From contig CANQOA010000009.1 in assembly GCA_947625355.1 (NCBI GenBank), positions 1 to 56,142 of the forward strand: DNA of 56,142 bases, in the 5' to 3' direction. The stretch is from an uncultured Oscillospiraceae bacterium (GTDB lineage Bacteria; Bacillota; Clostridia; Oscillospirales; Oscillospiraceae). How positions within the stretch are numbered: position 1 is the first letter of the stretch; the number at the start of each line of letters is the position of its first letter. The translations under genes were made by a program, and so were the position numbers. The notes beneath the pieces were generated by a model. The model was not told the origin of the DNA and ran no database searches. It saw only the letters and a program-made list of their open reading frames with translations. This document shows positions 44,092 to 55,219 of the stretch, in pieces.

Positions 44092-44120
44092 ATTATACCA
44101 AGTTCTTTCGCCATTGTCTA
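44092..44120 (-). promoter_or_regulatory. malEFGK promoter
   Basis: Minus strand: TAGACA (44115-44120), 17-base spacer, exact TATAAT (44092-44097). Confidence 0.85.
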
Positions 44121-44188
44121 CAAATCTGCCATATTTTTTTCAGCGATTTTTACACAAAAAGCGGGAAAGATTTTTATTCAGTTTTCTT

Positions 44189-44223
44189 GTTTCTTGCTGC
44201 CGGCCAGGCAGGCGCGCCGGCGG
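44189..44223 (-). terminator. Terminator-like hairpin after the galactanase gene
   Basis: CTTGCTGCCGG (44189-44199) pairs with CCGGCGGCAAG (44213-44223) with one mismatch. The minus strand continues AAACAAG, so the U run is poor. Confidence 0.45.
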
Positions 44224-44231
44224 CAAGCCGC

Positions 44232-46247
<2,016 letters not shown>

Positions 46248-46742
46248 TTATCCCATCGCCAGGAGCTCCCGGGCCACGGCCAGGGCCGCGCCGTCCTCCA
46301 AATGCACCGAGCCGGAGCCCAGATACATATAGTAATCCTCGTTCCCATACTGGATGTAATCCGTGGCCACGCCCTCGCCGGCGGCGGCGTCATATGCCTT
46401 CGTGGGCTGATCGCCCTCCACCGGGAGCAGGTCCTTGACGAAGTCCGCCTCTTCGGAGGCGGGGACGATGAAGATGTCCCCCCGGTCGAACTCGTCCGTG
46501 CCGAACATCACGTACTCGAAGGAATGGACCTTGATCATGCGCAGCCCCTCCGGCATGTCCTCCTCCAGCGCCGCCGCCAGGGCCGCGTCCTGCACAGCCG
46601 GCACGCGGCAGTATACCGTCACCTTCTTCTCGGGGGACGTGTCGGTGACGATGGTGAAGATCCAGCCCCAGAACAGGGCCGACGCCAGCAGCCACAGCAC
46701 GAAGGTGTGCAGCTGGGAGAAAACGTTTTTCAGAAACCTCAT
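46248..46742 (-). CDS. Membrane-anchored protein of unknown function
   Basis: A 164-residue protein with one N-terminal membrane helix (FVLWLLASALFWGWIFTIV, about 14-32) and a soluble extracytoplasmic part. The piece KKVTVYCRVPAVQDAALAAALEE and the ending SVHLEDGAALAVARELLAMG look like a small alpha/beta domain, perhaps related to substrate-binding folds. No family recognised. Its ATG overlaps the preceding stop by four bases. AGAAAACGTTTTTC inside codons 3-8 resembles a catabolite-repression (cre) site, but weakly. Confidence 0.7.
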   Translation of the reverse strand: MRFLKNVFSQLHTFVLWLLASALFWGWIFTIVTDTSPEKKVTVYCRVPAVQDAALAAALEEDMPEGLRMIKVHSFEYVMFGTDEFDRGDIFIVPASEEADFVKDLLPVEGDQPTKAYDAAAGEGVATDYIQYGNEDYYMYLGSGSVHLEDGAALAVARELLAMG

Positions 46743-47233
46743 GCCGTCACCTCATAGGCGGCCACATAGCCGTGGCACGTATAGAGCGCCCTCGTCTCCG
46801 CCCCGGCCAGGGCCTGGGCGCGGCTGGCGCATACCAGCAGCCTGTGGACGGTCTCCTCGTCGGCGCGCACCTCCACCCGCCGGACTGCGACGCTCTTGCG
46901 GATAGTGAAGCGCTCGTCGGTGAGCGCCACCGCGCCCTCCACTCTCTCCCGCTCCTCCGTGCGCAGCATCTCGGCGTGGGCCAGTTCCCGCCGGACAGGC
47001 GTCACCACAAAAAGGATGCCGTAGAGCACGACCCATCCGGCAACGGTGCTCACGGCGATTGTGGCAAGCTCCATGCGCTGGGCGTTGAGAGTGCCTGCGG
47101 CGGCGGCCAGGCCCACGCATACCGCCAGGGCCGCGGCGGCCAGCGCCAGCAGCGCCGTCCGCCAGCGCTTGATATGTTTTTTCATCCGCGCCAGGTCGGC
47201 GTCGCTGTATAATTCAATGACTGTCCCGTTCAT
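46739..47233 (-). CDS. Two-helix membrane protein of unknown function
   Basis: A 164-residue protein with two membrane helices (about 25-45 and 58-80) and a cytosolic C-terminal beta-rich domain (AVALTDERFTIRKSVAVRRVEVRADEET). The start at 47233 is chosen for its GGTGGGAGGC ribosome site; frames extending to 47284 would overlap the promoter. The two-helix plus small soluble domain form recalls membrane regulatory proteins, but I recognise no family. It begins the unit that continues with the second membrane protein and the GH53 enzyme. Confidence 0.72.
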   Translation of the reverse strand: MNGTVIELYSDADLARMKKHIKRWRTALLALAAAALAVCVGLAAAAGTLNAQRMELATIAVSTVAGWVVLYGILFVVTPVRRELAHAEMLRTEERERVEGAVALTDERFTIRKSVAVRRVEVRADEETVHRLLVCASRAQALAGAETRALYTCHGYVAAYEVTA

Positions 47234-47255
47234 CCTGCCTCCCACCTTTCCTCCA

Positions 47256-47284
47256 ACCATACCATAAAAACCCGGCGGATACAA
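47256..47284 (-). promoter_or_regulatory. Promoter of the galactanase unit
   Basis: Minus strand: TTGTAT (47279-47284), 17-base spacer, TATGGT (47256-47261). Confidence 0.55.
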
Positions 47285-47315
47285 GCAGAGTATATAGAAA
47301 TTTCTTCCTTCCCCC

Positions 47316-47344
47316 TTGACTTTTTGTGTACCTTTTTATAGCAT
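47316..47344 (+). promoter_or_regulatory. Promoter of the starch operon
   Basis: TTGACT (47316-47321), 17-base spacer, TAGCAT (47339-47344). It is divergent from the galactanase promoter with only about 30 bases between the -35 boxes, so shared control is possible. Confidence 0.8.
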
Positions 47345-47376
47345 ATGGGCAGAACACAGAAACGGAGGGCTTCCCC

Positions 47377-48999
47377 ATGAAACGTATATCCGCGCTGCTC
47401 CTGGCCGCCGTGCTGCTCATGAGCTGTGCCGGCGGGACTGTTGCCCTGGCCTCGGAGGCGGAGGGCGGCGAGGCGGCCGTGGACTGCGCGTCCGCGCCGG
47501 TCACGCTGGCCGCCGACGACAACACCCGCGTTTTTTATGAGATCTTCGTGGGCTCCTTCTCCGACTCGGACGGGGACGGCACCGGCGACCTGCGGGGGAT
47601 CATCGACCGGATGGATTACCTCAACGACGGCGACGACAGCGACGGCCTCAGCCTGGGGGTGGAGGGGCTGTGGCTGTCCCCCATCTTCACGTCGGGCAGC
47701 TACCACAAATACGACGTGGACGACTATTACGCCGTCGACCCCGCCTTCGGCACCGAGGAGGACCTGAAGGAGCTGGTGGAGCTGTGCCACGAGCGCAACG
47801 TGAAAGTGATCCTGGACCTGGTGATCAACCACACCGGCACGGGCAACCCCTGGTTTCAGTCCTTCGCCGACGCCCATCGCGCCGGCGACGAGCAAGACCC
47901 CTATTATGATTTCTACTCCTGGTACGCCGAGGGCGAGAGCGCGCCCGCCGGCATGACTTTCGCCAAGCTGGCCGGCACGGACGTGTATTATGAGTGCAAC
48001 TTCTCCGAGAGCATGCCGGAGCTGAACTACGACAGCGACGCCGTTCGCCATGCGGTGCTGGACGTGGCGGCGCACTATCTGGAGCTGGGCGTGGACGGGT
48101 TCCGCTTCGACGCGGCCAAGTATATCTACTTCGGCGACAACGAGCGCAGCGCCGCCTTCTGGCAGTGGTACATCGGCCAGCTGAAGGCCATCCGGCCGGA
48201 CATCTACACCGTGGCGGAGGTGTGGGACGCCGACGGCGTCACCGACCGGTATTACCCCGCCCTCAACTGCTTCGATTTCACCACCTCCCAGGCCGACGGC
48301 CTCATCGCCCAGTGCGCCAAGGCCGGCAATGTGAACCGCTACACCGCCTATGTGCAGTCCTATCTGGACCGGGTGCATGAGCTGAACGAGGACGCCATGA
48401 TCGTCCCCTTCGTGTCCAACCACGACATGGACCGGGCGGCGGGCTATCTGAGCGCCGCCAACGGCACCATGCAGATGGCCGCCAACCTGTACCTGCTGTC
48501 CTCCGGCTCCCCGTTCATCTACTACGGCGAGGAGCTGGGCCTGCGGGGGTCCCGGGGCGGCGCCAGCACCGACGCCAACCGCCGGCTGAAGATGGAGTGG
48601 GGCGACGGCGACACGGTGGCCGACCCGGAGGGCGCCAGCTATGACCACGCCCGGACGGACGCCACCGCCATCGAGCAGATGGCCGATGAGGACAGCCTGT
48701 ATTCCTACTATAAAAAGCTCATTCTGATCCGCAAGGCCAATCCCGCCATCAGCCACGGAACATACGCGGCTCTGGCTCTGGAGGACACCCGGGTGGGCGG
48801 CTTCACCGCCAGCTGGGAGAGGACCATGGTGATGGTGCTGCACAACACCACCACCGACTCCGCCGTCATCGAGCTGGCGGACGTCACGGGGCTGGAGATC
48901 GCCGGCATCAGCGCGTCCATCGGCATGGGCGGCGCCGTCCTGGATGGCACCACCCTCACCCTCGACCCCCAGACCAGCGTGGTGCTGGCCTTGGCATAA
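47377..48999 (+). CDS. Lipoprotein alpha-amylase (GH13)
   Basis: A 540-residue surface enzyme that cuts alpha-1,4-glucans. The signal peptide ends in LLMSC (Cys17), a workable lipobox, so it is probably lipid-anchored. GH13 regions: DLVINHTG (region I), GFRFDAAK with the nucleophile Asp (II), TVAEVWD with the acid Glu (III) and PFVSNHDMDR (IV). An N-terminal Ca-type stretch reads DSDGDGTGDLRG. There is no carbohydrate-binding module. ACGGAGGGC is the ribosome site. First gene of the five-gene starch operon. Confidence 0.92.
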   Translation: MKRISALLLAAVLLMSCAGGTVALASEAEGGEAAVDCASAPVTLAADDNTRVFYEIFVGSFSDSDGDGTGDLRGIIDRMDYLNDGDDSDGLSLGVEGLWLSPIFTSGSYHKYDVDDYYAVDPAFGTEEDLKELVELCHERNVKVILDLVINHTGTGNPWFQSFADAHRAGDEQDPYYDFYSWYAEGESAPAGMTFAKLAGTDVYYECNFSESMPELNYDSDAVRHAVLDVAAHYLELGVDGFRFDAAKYIYFGDNERSAAFWQWYIGQLKAIRPDIYTVAEVWDADGVTDRYYPALNCFDFTTSQADGLIAQCAKAGNVNRYTAYVQSYLDRVHELNEDAMIVPFVSNHDMDRAAGYLSAANGTMQMAANLYLLSSGSPFIYYGEELGLRGSRGGASTDANRRLKMEWGDGDTVADPEGASYDHARTDATAIEQMADEDSLYSYYKKLILIRKANPAISHGTYAALALEDTRVGGFTASWERTMVMVLHNTTTDSAVIELADVTGLEIAGISASIGMGGAVLDGTTLTLDPQTSVVLALA

Positions 49000-49030
49000 C
49001 TGACCTACACTGAGAAACGGAGGATCAATC

Positions 49031-51637
49031 ATGAAACGGAGCTGGAGACTTTTTACGAGACGCGCCGGCTGCGCGCTGCTGGCGCTGGTACTGCTGCTCG
49101 CCGCCGGTCTCGGCGGCACGGTGTCCGCCCTGGCGGACGGGGACGGCGTGGTGATCAAGCTGCACTACGACCGGCCCGACGGGCAATATGACGACTGGGA
49201 CGTCTGGTCCTGGGCCCCCGGAAAGGACGGCGCCGCCTATCCCTTCGCCGAGGAGGACGGGGAGATGGTGGCCACCATCCCGGTGCCGGCGGGCGTCACC
49301 CAGGTGGGCTTCATCGTCCGCCAGGGCGGCGACGGCTGGAAGGCGAAGGACATCAACGCCGACCAATTCATCGACCTGCCGGACGTGACGGCCGGCACCG
49401 TACATATCTACGTACAGTCCGGCGTGGAGGGCTACACCCGCGTGGACGGGGACGACGTGGCCACCGGCGTGCTGATCACCGAAGCCCAGTACGACGCGGA
49501 CGGGCCCGCCGTGCTCGTCACCGCCACCGGCGCCGTGGACGGCGACCCGCTCGAGGCGTTCCAGGTCCTGGACGCGGACGGCGCGGCCGTGCCCATCACC
49601 GCCGCCGAGCCCGACCGGGAGAGCGGCTACATCCTGACCCTGGGCGAAGCGCTGGACGCCGCGGGCGTCTATCAACTGGTATTTGACGGAACGGAGTATA
49701 AGATCACCATGCCGAGCGTTTATTCTACCGAGAGCTTTGAAGCGGAATACACCTACGCCGGGGACGACCTGGGCGCCGTCTGGACGGCGGAAAAGACCTC
49801 CTTCCGGGTGTGGGCCCCCACCGCCAAGTCCGTGACGGTCAACCTCTATGCCGGCGGCACCGCGGGGACAGACGACCTCATCGAGCAGCTGCCCATGCAG
49901 CCGGACGTGAACGGCACCTGGGTGGCGGAGAAGGCCGGCGACCTGAACGGCACCTACTACACCTACTCGGTGGAGGTGGGCGGCCAGGTGAACGAGGCCT
50001 GCGACCCCTATGCCCGGACCACCGGCGTCAACGGCGAGCGGGCCATGGTCATCGACCTGGATTCCACCGACCCGGAGGGCTGGGACACGGACGCGGACCC
50101 CCACGCCGGCGGCACCTATAACGACGCGGTCATCTACGAACTGCACGTGCGGGACCTCTCCTCCGACGCCAGCTCCGGCATCGAGCACGCCGGCAAGTTC
50201 CTGGGCCTGGCCGAGACCGGCACCAAGACCCCTGGCGGCGTCCCCACGGGCCTGGACCACATCAAGGACCTGGGCGTCACCCACGTGCATCTGCTGCCCT
50301 CCTATGACTTCGGCTCCGTGGACGAGACCCGCCTGGACGAGGCCCAGTTCAACTGGGGCTACGACCCGGTGAACTACAACGTCCCCGAGGGCTCCTACTC
50401 CACCGACCCCTACAACGGCGCCGTGCGGGTGGCCGAGATGAAGCAGATGGTGCGCGCGCTCCATGAAAACGGCGTCAGCGTCATCATGGACGTGGTGTAC
50501 AACCACGTGCAGAGCGCGGAGAACTTCTGCTTCAACCGGATCGTGCCGGGCTACTTCTCCCGCATCGACGAGAACGGCAGCTACTCCAACGCCTCCGGCT
50601 GCGGCAATGACACCGCCTCAGAGCGGAGCATGGTGCGCAAGTACATCGTGGACTCCGTCAAGTACTGGGCGGACGAGTACCACATCGACGGCTTCCGCTT
50701 CGACCTGGTGGGCCTGCTGGACACCGAGACGGTCAACGAGATCGTGACCGAGGTCCACAAGGACCACCCCAGCGTGATCTTCTACGGCGAGGGCTGGACC
50801 ATGGCCACAAAACTCACCAAGCCCGGCGTCACCCTGGCCACCCAGGTCAACTCCGCCCAGACCCCCGGCTTCGCCTATTTCAGCGACACCATCCGCGACG
50901 CCCTCAAGGGCAGCGTGTTCAACCACGATCCCGGCTTCGTGTCCGGCGCGCCGGGCAAGGAGCGCACCATCGCGGAGTGCTTCACCGGCCTGACCAGCTG
51001 GTGCTCCACCCCCGCCCAGACCGTGAACTACGCCTCCTGCCACGACAACAACACCCTTATGGACCGCATCGCCCTGGCGGTGCCGGACGCCTCCCGGGAG
51101 GACATGATCCGCATGAACGACCTGGCCGCGGCCATCTATCTGACGGCGGAGGGCATCCCCTTCCTGCAGGCCGGCGAGGAGATGCTGCGCACCAAGGTCA
51201 ACGACGACGGCTCCTTCAACGAGAACAGCTACAACGCCTCCGACAGCGTCAACAGTCTGAAGTGGTCCACCCTGGAGGACGAGGAGACCAGCGCCGTCTA
51301 TGAGTACTACAAGGGCCTGATCGCCTTCCGCAAGGCCCATCCCGCTCTGCGGCTGACCAACGCCGAGGACGTGAAGGCGAGCGTGACGGCGGTGGACGGC
51401 CTGAACGCCGGACTGGTGGCCATGGAGGTGGCCGGCGGCGTCAACGGCGAGAGCGCCGAGGGCCTCTTCCTCATCTTCAACGCCAGCGCCGGCGCCCAGC
51501 AGCTGGCCCTGCCCGAGGGCAGCTGGGACGTGTACGTGGACGGCGAGCACGCGGGGACCCAGGTGCTGGACACCCTCACCGGCGCGGTGACGGTGGAGCC
51601 CATCTCCGCCATGGTGCTGGTCAAGGCGGCCGAATGA
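49031..51637 (+). CDS. pulA: Secreted type I pullulanase
   Basis: An 868-residue debranching enzyme that cleaves alpha-1,6 bonds in pullulan and branched dextrins. Order: signal peptide (cleaved near SALA-DG), CBM41 (about 38-135, VVIKLHYDRPDGQYDDWDVWSW), a linker domain, CBM48 (about 255-350, TSFRVWAPTAKSVTVNLY), then the GH13_14 barrel. The type I signature reads FNWGYDPVNYNVPEGSYS. Region I is DVVYNHV, II GFRFDLVG, III YGEGW and IV YASCHDNNT. There is no cell-wall anchor. Located 31 bases after the amylase; ACGGAGGATC is the ribosome site. Confidence 0.94.
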   Translation: MKRSWRLFTRRAGCALLALVLLLAAGLGGTVSALADGDGVVIKLHYDRPDGQYDDWDVWSWAPGKDGAAYPFAEEDGEMVATIPVPAGVTQVGFIVRQGGDGWKAKDINADQFIDLPDVTAGTVHIYVQSGVEGYTRVDGDDVATGVLITEAQYDADGPAVLVTATGAVDGDPLEAFQVLDADGAAVPITAAEPDRESGYILTLGEALDAAGVYQLVFDGTEYKITMPSVYSTESFEAEYTYAGDDLGAVWTAEKTSFRVWAPTAKSVTVNLYAGGTAGTDDLIEQLPMQPDVNGTWVAEKAGDLNGTYYTYSVEVGGQVNEACDPYARTTGVNGERAMVIDLDSTDPEGWDTDADPHAGGTYNDAVIYELHVRDLSSDASSGIEHAGKFLGLAETGTKTPGGVPTGLDHIKDLGVTHVHLLPSYDFGSVDETRLDEAQFNWGYDPVNYNVPEGSYSTDPYNGAVRVAEMKQMVRALHENGVSVIMDVVYNHVQSAENFCFNRIVPGYFSRIDENGSYSNASGCGNDTASERSMVRKYIVDSVKYWADEYHIDGFRFDLVGLLDTETVNEIVTEVHKDHPSVIFYGEGWTMATKLTKPGVTLATQVNSAQTPGFAYFSDTIRDALKGSVFNHDPGFVSGAPGKERTIAECFTGLTSWCSTPAQTVNYASCHDNNTLMDRIALAVPDASREDMIRMNDLAAAIYLTAEGIPFLQAGEEMLRTKVNDDGSFNENSYNASDSVNSLKWSTLEDEETSAVYEYYKGLIAFRKAHPALRLTNAEDVKASVTAVDGLNAGLVAMEVAGGVNGESAEGLFLIFNASAGAQQLALPEGSWDVYVDGEHAGTQVLDTLTGAVTVEPISAMVLVKAAE

Positions 51638-53598
51638 GATTCCATTTCGACCGGGAGGAGCTCTGCTCCCAGCCGCCCGTGGGGCGGACCTGCTGGCTGC
51701 TGACCAACGGCCTGGGCGGGTTCGCCTCCGCCTCGGCGATCTTCTCCGTCACCCGCTGCGACCAGGGGCTGCTGCTGGCGGGGCAGTCTCCCAGCCGGCG
51801 CTTCGGCCTGGTGCACCGGCTGTCGGAGACTCTGGAGACGACGGCCGGGACGGTGTTCCTCTCCAGCCAGAGCTTCGCCGACAGCACGCCGGAGGAGGAC
51901 GGATACCGGCGGCTTGTATCCTTCGACTGGGACGGCCTGCCCTGCTGGCAGTATGAGACAGGCGACGTGACCGTCACGCGCCGGTGCGCCATGGAGCACG
52001 GGGCCAACGCCGCCGCGGCGGTCTATACTGTAGAAAACCGCTCGGACGGCCCCTGCTCACTGCAGGTGGTCCCTGTCTTTCAGTTCGCCCTCAAGGGGGC
52101 TCCTCCCCAGCGGCCGCTGCCGATCCGATACATGGATGGCGTCGTCCGCTGCGGGGAGATGACCGTGTACATCACCGCCAGCGGCTCTCTGACAGCCATC
52201 CCGCCGGCCTGGGAGGCCCTCTATTATGCCGACGACGAGAAGGACGGCCGGACGGCCAGCGGCGTGGGCATACGCTGCTGCGCCGTCATGATGACGGTCC
52301 CCGCCGGGGAGACGGGCCGGCTGGAGCTGGCCTTCTCCGCCGACCCCATCGGCAGGCCCGGCGGGGACATCCTCCGCCGGACCCAGCAGCGGCAGACCGC
52401 GCTGCTGGAGGGGTCCGGCTTCCGGGACCCCGTGGCCCAGGAGCTTGCCCGGGCCGCCGACGCCTTCCTCGCCGAGCGCGCCCGTCCCGGCGGGCAGACC
52501 ATCCTGGCGGGCTTCCCCTTCTTCGGCGACTGGGGCCGGGACACCATGATCTCCCTGCCCGGATGCGTGCTGGCGCGGGGACAGTATGATACTGCCAAGA
52601 GCATCCTGCGCACGTTCCTGGCCTATGAAAAGGACGGTCTGGTGCCCAACCTCTTCCCCGAGGGCGGTGCCGAGCCCATGTACAACTCCGCGGACGCGCC
52701 GCTGCTGCTCGTCAACTGCGTGTGGCTCTACTATCAGCGGACAGGCGACGGGGACTTCGTCCGGGAGGCGTGGCCGGTGATGGTCCGGATCGTCCGGGCC
52801 TATCAGGCCGGCACCCGCTTTGCCATCGCCATGGACAGCGACGGGCTGATCCGGGCCGGCCAGGGTTTGGACCAGGTGACCTGGATGGACGTGCGGGTGG
52901 ACGACATCCTCCCCACGCCCCGCCACGGCAAGCCGGTGGAGATCAACGCCTATTGGTACAGCGCCCTGCGCGTCCTGGCCCGGCTGGCCCCCCTCGCCGG
53001 CGAGGACGGCGAACGATACGACCGCCTGGCGGAGACGGTCCGCCGCTCCTTCAGGGAGAAGTTCTGGATGGAGGACCGGGGGTATCTGCGGGACGTGCTC
53101 TCCGGCACCGGCGCGGACGAGCAGATCCGCTGCAACCAGATCTGGGCGGTGACCATGCCCTTCACCATGCTGTCCCCCGACCAGGAGCGGCGGGTGACGG
53201 ACACGGTCTATGAGCATCTCTACACTCCCTTCGGCCTGCGGACCCTGTCCCCGGAGGACCCCCAGTTCCACCCCTTCTACGGCGGGCCCCAGCGGGAGCG
53301 GGACATGGCCTACCACCAGGGCACCGTCTGGCCCTATCCCCTGGGCGCCTGGTATCTGGCCTATTTGAAAGTGCACGGCGATACGCCCTCGGCGGCGGCC
53401 CAGGTGCGGCAGATGCTGGCGCCCATGGAGGCCATCCTCCGGGAGGGCTGCGTGGGGCAGCTGCCGGAGATCTATGACGGCGGCGAGCCCGGCCCCTCCA
53501 AGGGCTGCTTTGCCCAGGCGTGGAGCGTGGGCGAGCTGCTGCGGGTCTATGAGCGGCTGCAAAAAATCGAACAGGAGACGACCGATCATGCTGGATAA
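51634..53598 (+). CDS. Glycogen/maltodextrin debranching enzyme (amylo-alpha-1,6-glucosidase type)
   Basis: A 654-residue cytosolic protein. The N domain (1-270) is the beta-sandwich with the typical TNGLGGFASAS motif. The C domain (about 275-640) is an (alpha/alpha)6 barrel with FPFFGDWGRDTMISLPG, LFPEGGAEPMYNSADAPL, EINAYWYSALRVLARLA and YHQGTVWPYPLGAW, all typical for bacterial GDE (GH133). It removes alpha-1,6 glucosyl stubs. The start overlaps the pulA stop by four bases (ATGA), so the two are coupled although one product is exported and the other cytosolic. Confidence 0.92.
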   Translation: MRFHFDREELCSQPPVGRTCWLLTNGLGGFASASAIFSVTRCDQGLLLAGQSPSRRFGLVHRLSETLETTAGTVFLSSQSFADSTPEEDGYRRLVSFDWDGLPCWQYETGDVTVTRRCAMEHGANAAAAVYTVENRSDGPCSLQVVPVFQFALKGAPPQRPLPIRYMDGVVRCGEMTVYITASGSLTAIPPAWEALYYADDEKDGRTASGVGIRCCAVMMTVPAGETGRLELAFSADPIGRPGGDILRRTQQRQTALLEGSGFRDPVAQELARAADAFLAERARPGGQTILAGFPFFGDWGRDTMISLPGCVLARGQYDTAKSILRTFLAYEKDGLVPNLFPEGGAEPMYNSADAPLLLVNCVWLYYQRTGDGDFVREAWPVMVRIVRAYQAGTRFAIAMDSDGLIRAGQGLDQVTWMDVRVDDILPTPRHGKPVEINAYWYSALRVLARLAPLAGEDGERYDRLAETVRRSFREKFWMEDRGYLRDVLSGTGADEQIRCNQIWAVTMPFTMLSPDQERRVTDTVYEHLYTPFGLRTLSPEDPQFHPFYGGPQRERDMAYHQGTVWPYPLGAWYLAYLKVHGDTPSAAAQVRQMLAPMEAILREGCVGQLPEIYDGGEPGPSKGCFAQAWSVGELLRVYERLQKIEQETTDHAG

Positions 53599-55219
53599 GA
53601 AAAAATGGGGCTGGTGGAGAGACGCCGTGTTTTACCAGGTCTACCCCAAGAGCTTCCAGGACTCCAACGGCGACGGGATCGGGGACATCCCCGGCATCAT
53701 CTCCCGGCTGGATTACCTGCAGCAGCTGGGCGTGGACGGCGTGTGGCTCTCACCGGTATACGACTCCCCCCAGGTGGACAACGGCTACGACATCGCGGAC
53801 TACCGGGCCATCTGGCCTCCCATGGGCACCATGGAGGACATGGACAGGCTCATCGCCGAGGCGCGCGCGCGGGGGATCTCCATCATCATGGACCTGGTGC
53901 TGAACCACACCTCCGACCAGCACGCCTGGTTCCAGCGGGCGCTGCAGAGCCGGGACGACCCTTACCACGACTACTACATCTGGCGGGACGGCACCCCCGA
54001 CGCGCCCCCCAACGGCCTGCGGGCGTCCTTCGGCGGCTCCGCCTGGACCTATGTGCCCCACCTGGGGCAGTACTACTTCCACCAGTTCGCCCCTCAGCAG
54101 CCCGATCTGAACTGGGACAACCCCACCGTCCGCCGGGAGCTGTACGACATGATCCGCTTCTGGGTGGACAAGGGCGTGGAGGGCTTCCGGCTGGACGTGA
54201 TCGACGTCATCGGCAAGGACCCGGACCGGGGCGTCACCTGCAACGGGCCGAAGCTGCACCCGCTGCTGGACGAGCTGTCCCGGGAGGCCTTCCGGGAGGA
54301 GGGCCTGGTCACCGTGGGAGAGGCGTGGGGCGCCGACCTGGAGCGGGCCAAGCGCTACAGCGCTTTGGACGCCAGCGAGCTGAGCATGGTGTTCCAGTTC
54401 CAGCATATCCTCCTGGACCAGCTGCCCGAGGGGGAGAAATGGGACATGGTCCCGCTGCGGCTGACGGCGCTGAAGCGCTGCGCGGAGCACTGGCAGCAGG
54501 GGCTCCACGGCCAGGGCTGGAACAGCCTTTTCCTGGACAACCACGATCTGCCCCGCATCGTCTCCCGCTGGGGCGACGACACCACATACCGGGTGCAGTC
54601 GGCCAAGATGCTGGCCACCATGCTCCACGGCATGGAGGGCACGCCCTATGTCTATCAGGGCGAGGAGCTGGGCATGACCAATATCCGCCTCCCCATCCAG
54701 GCGTACGCCGACGCCGAGACCCAGTGCGTCTATGCCGAGCGCGTCGCCCGGGGGGACCCGCCCGAAGAGGTGATGGCCTCCATCTACGCCCGGAGCCGGG
54801 ACAACGCCCGCACGCCCATGCAGTGGTCGGCGGAGAAGAACGCCGGGTTCTCCCAGGGGGACCCCTGGCTGCCGGTGAACCCCAATTACCGCGAGATCAA
54901 CGTCCAGGACCAGCTGGCCGATCCCAACTCCATCCTCGCCTATTACCGGTCCCTGATCGCCCTGCGCAAGCGCTATCCGGTCTTTCGGGACGGCACGTTC
55001 ACCCTTCTGGAGCCGGAGAGCGAGAAGCTGTTCGTCTACACCCGCCAGACCGACACGGAGCAGCTTCTGGTGGTCTGCAACTTCACCGGCGAGACCGTTC
55101 CCTATGAGCGCCCGGCGGCGTTCGCCCGGGCCGAGCGGCTGTTGGGCAACTATGACCCGGCGGGCGGCGCGCTGCGGCCCTATGAGGCGCAGCTATACTA
55201 CCAGAGGCGGCAGGCATAA
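53588..55219 (+). CDS. Oligo-1,6-glucosidase/alpha-glucosidase (GH13_31)
   Basis: A 543-residue cytosolic enzyme that hydrolyses isomalto- and maltooligosaccharides to glucose. N terminus WWRDAVFYQVYPKSFQDSNGDGIGDIPGI is typical. Region I DLVLNHTS, II GFRLDVID, III TVGEAWG, IV FLDNHDLPR. Val follows the nucleophile Asp in region II (DVID), a trait associated with alpha-1,6 activity. No signal peptide. It starts inside the end of the debranching gene (11-base overlap), with AGGAGACG as ribosome site. Confidence 0.93.
   Translation: MLDKKKWGWWRDAVFYQVYPKSFQDSNGDGIGDIPGIISRLDYLQQLGVDGVWLSPVYDSPQVDNGYDIADYRAIWPPMGTMEDMDRLIAEARARGISIIMDLVLNHTSDQHAWFQRALQSRDDPYHDYYIWRDGTPDAPPNGLRASFGGSAWTYVPHLGQYYFHQFAPQQPDLNWDNPTVRRELYDMIRFWVDKGVEGFRLDVIDVIGKDPDRGVTCNGPKLHPLLDELSREAFREEGLVTVGEAWGADLERAKRYSALDASELSMVFQFQHILLDQLPEGEKWDMVPLRLTALKRCAEHWQQGLHGQGWNSLFLDNHDLPRIVSRWGDDTTYRVQSAKMLATMLHGMEGTPYVYQGEELGMTNIRLPIQAYADAETQCVYAERVARGDPPEEVMASIYARSRDNARTPMQWSAEKNAGFSQGDPWLPVNPNYREINVQDQLADPNSILAYYRSLIALRKRYPVFRDGTFTLLEPESEKLFVYTRQTDTEQLLVVCNFTGETVPYERPAAFARAERLLGNYDPAGGALRPYEAQLYYQRRQA

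Noticed and set aside
46714..46734. Catabolite-repression cre site (AGAAAACGTTTTTC)
   Set aside because: The centre fits but the outer TG and CA positions are off, and it lies inside a coding region; not strong enough to list.
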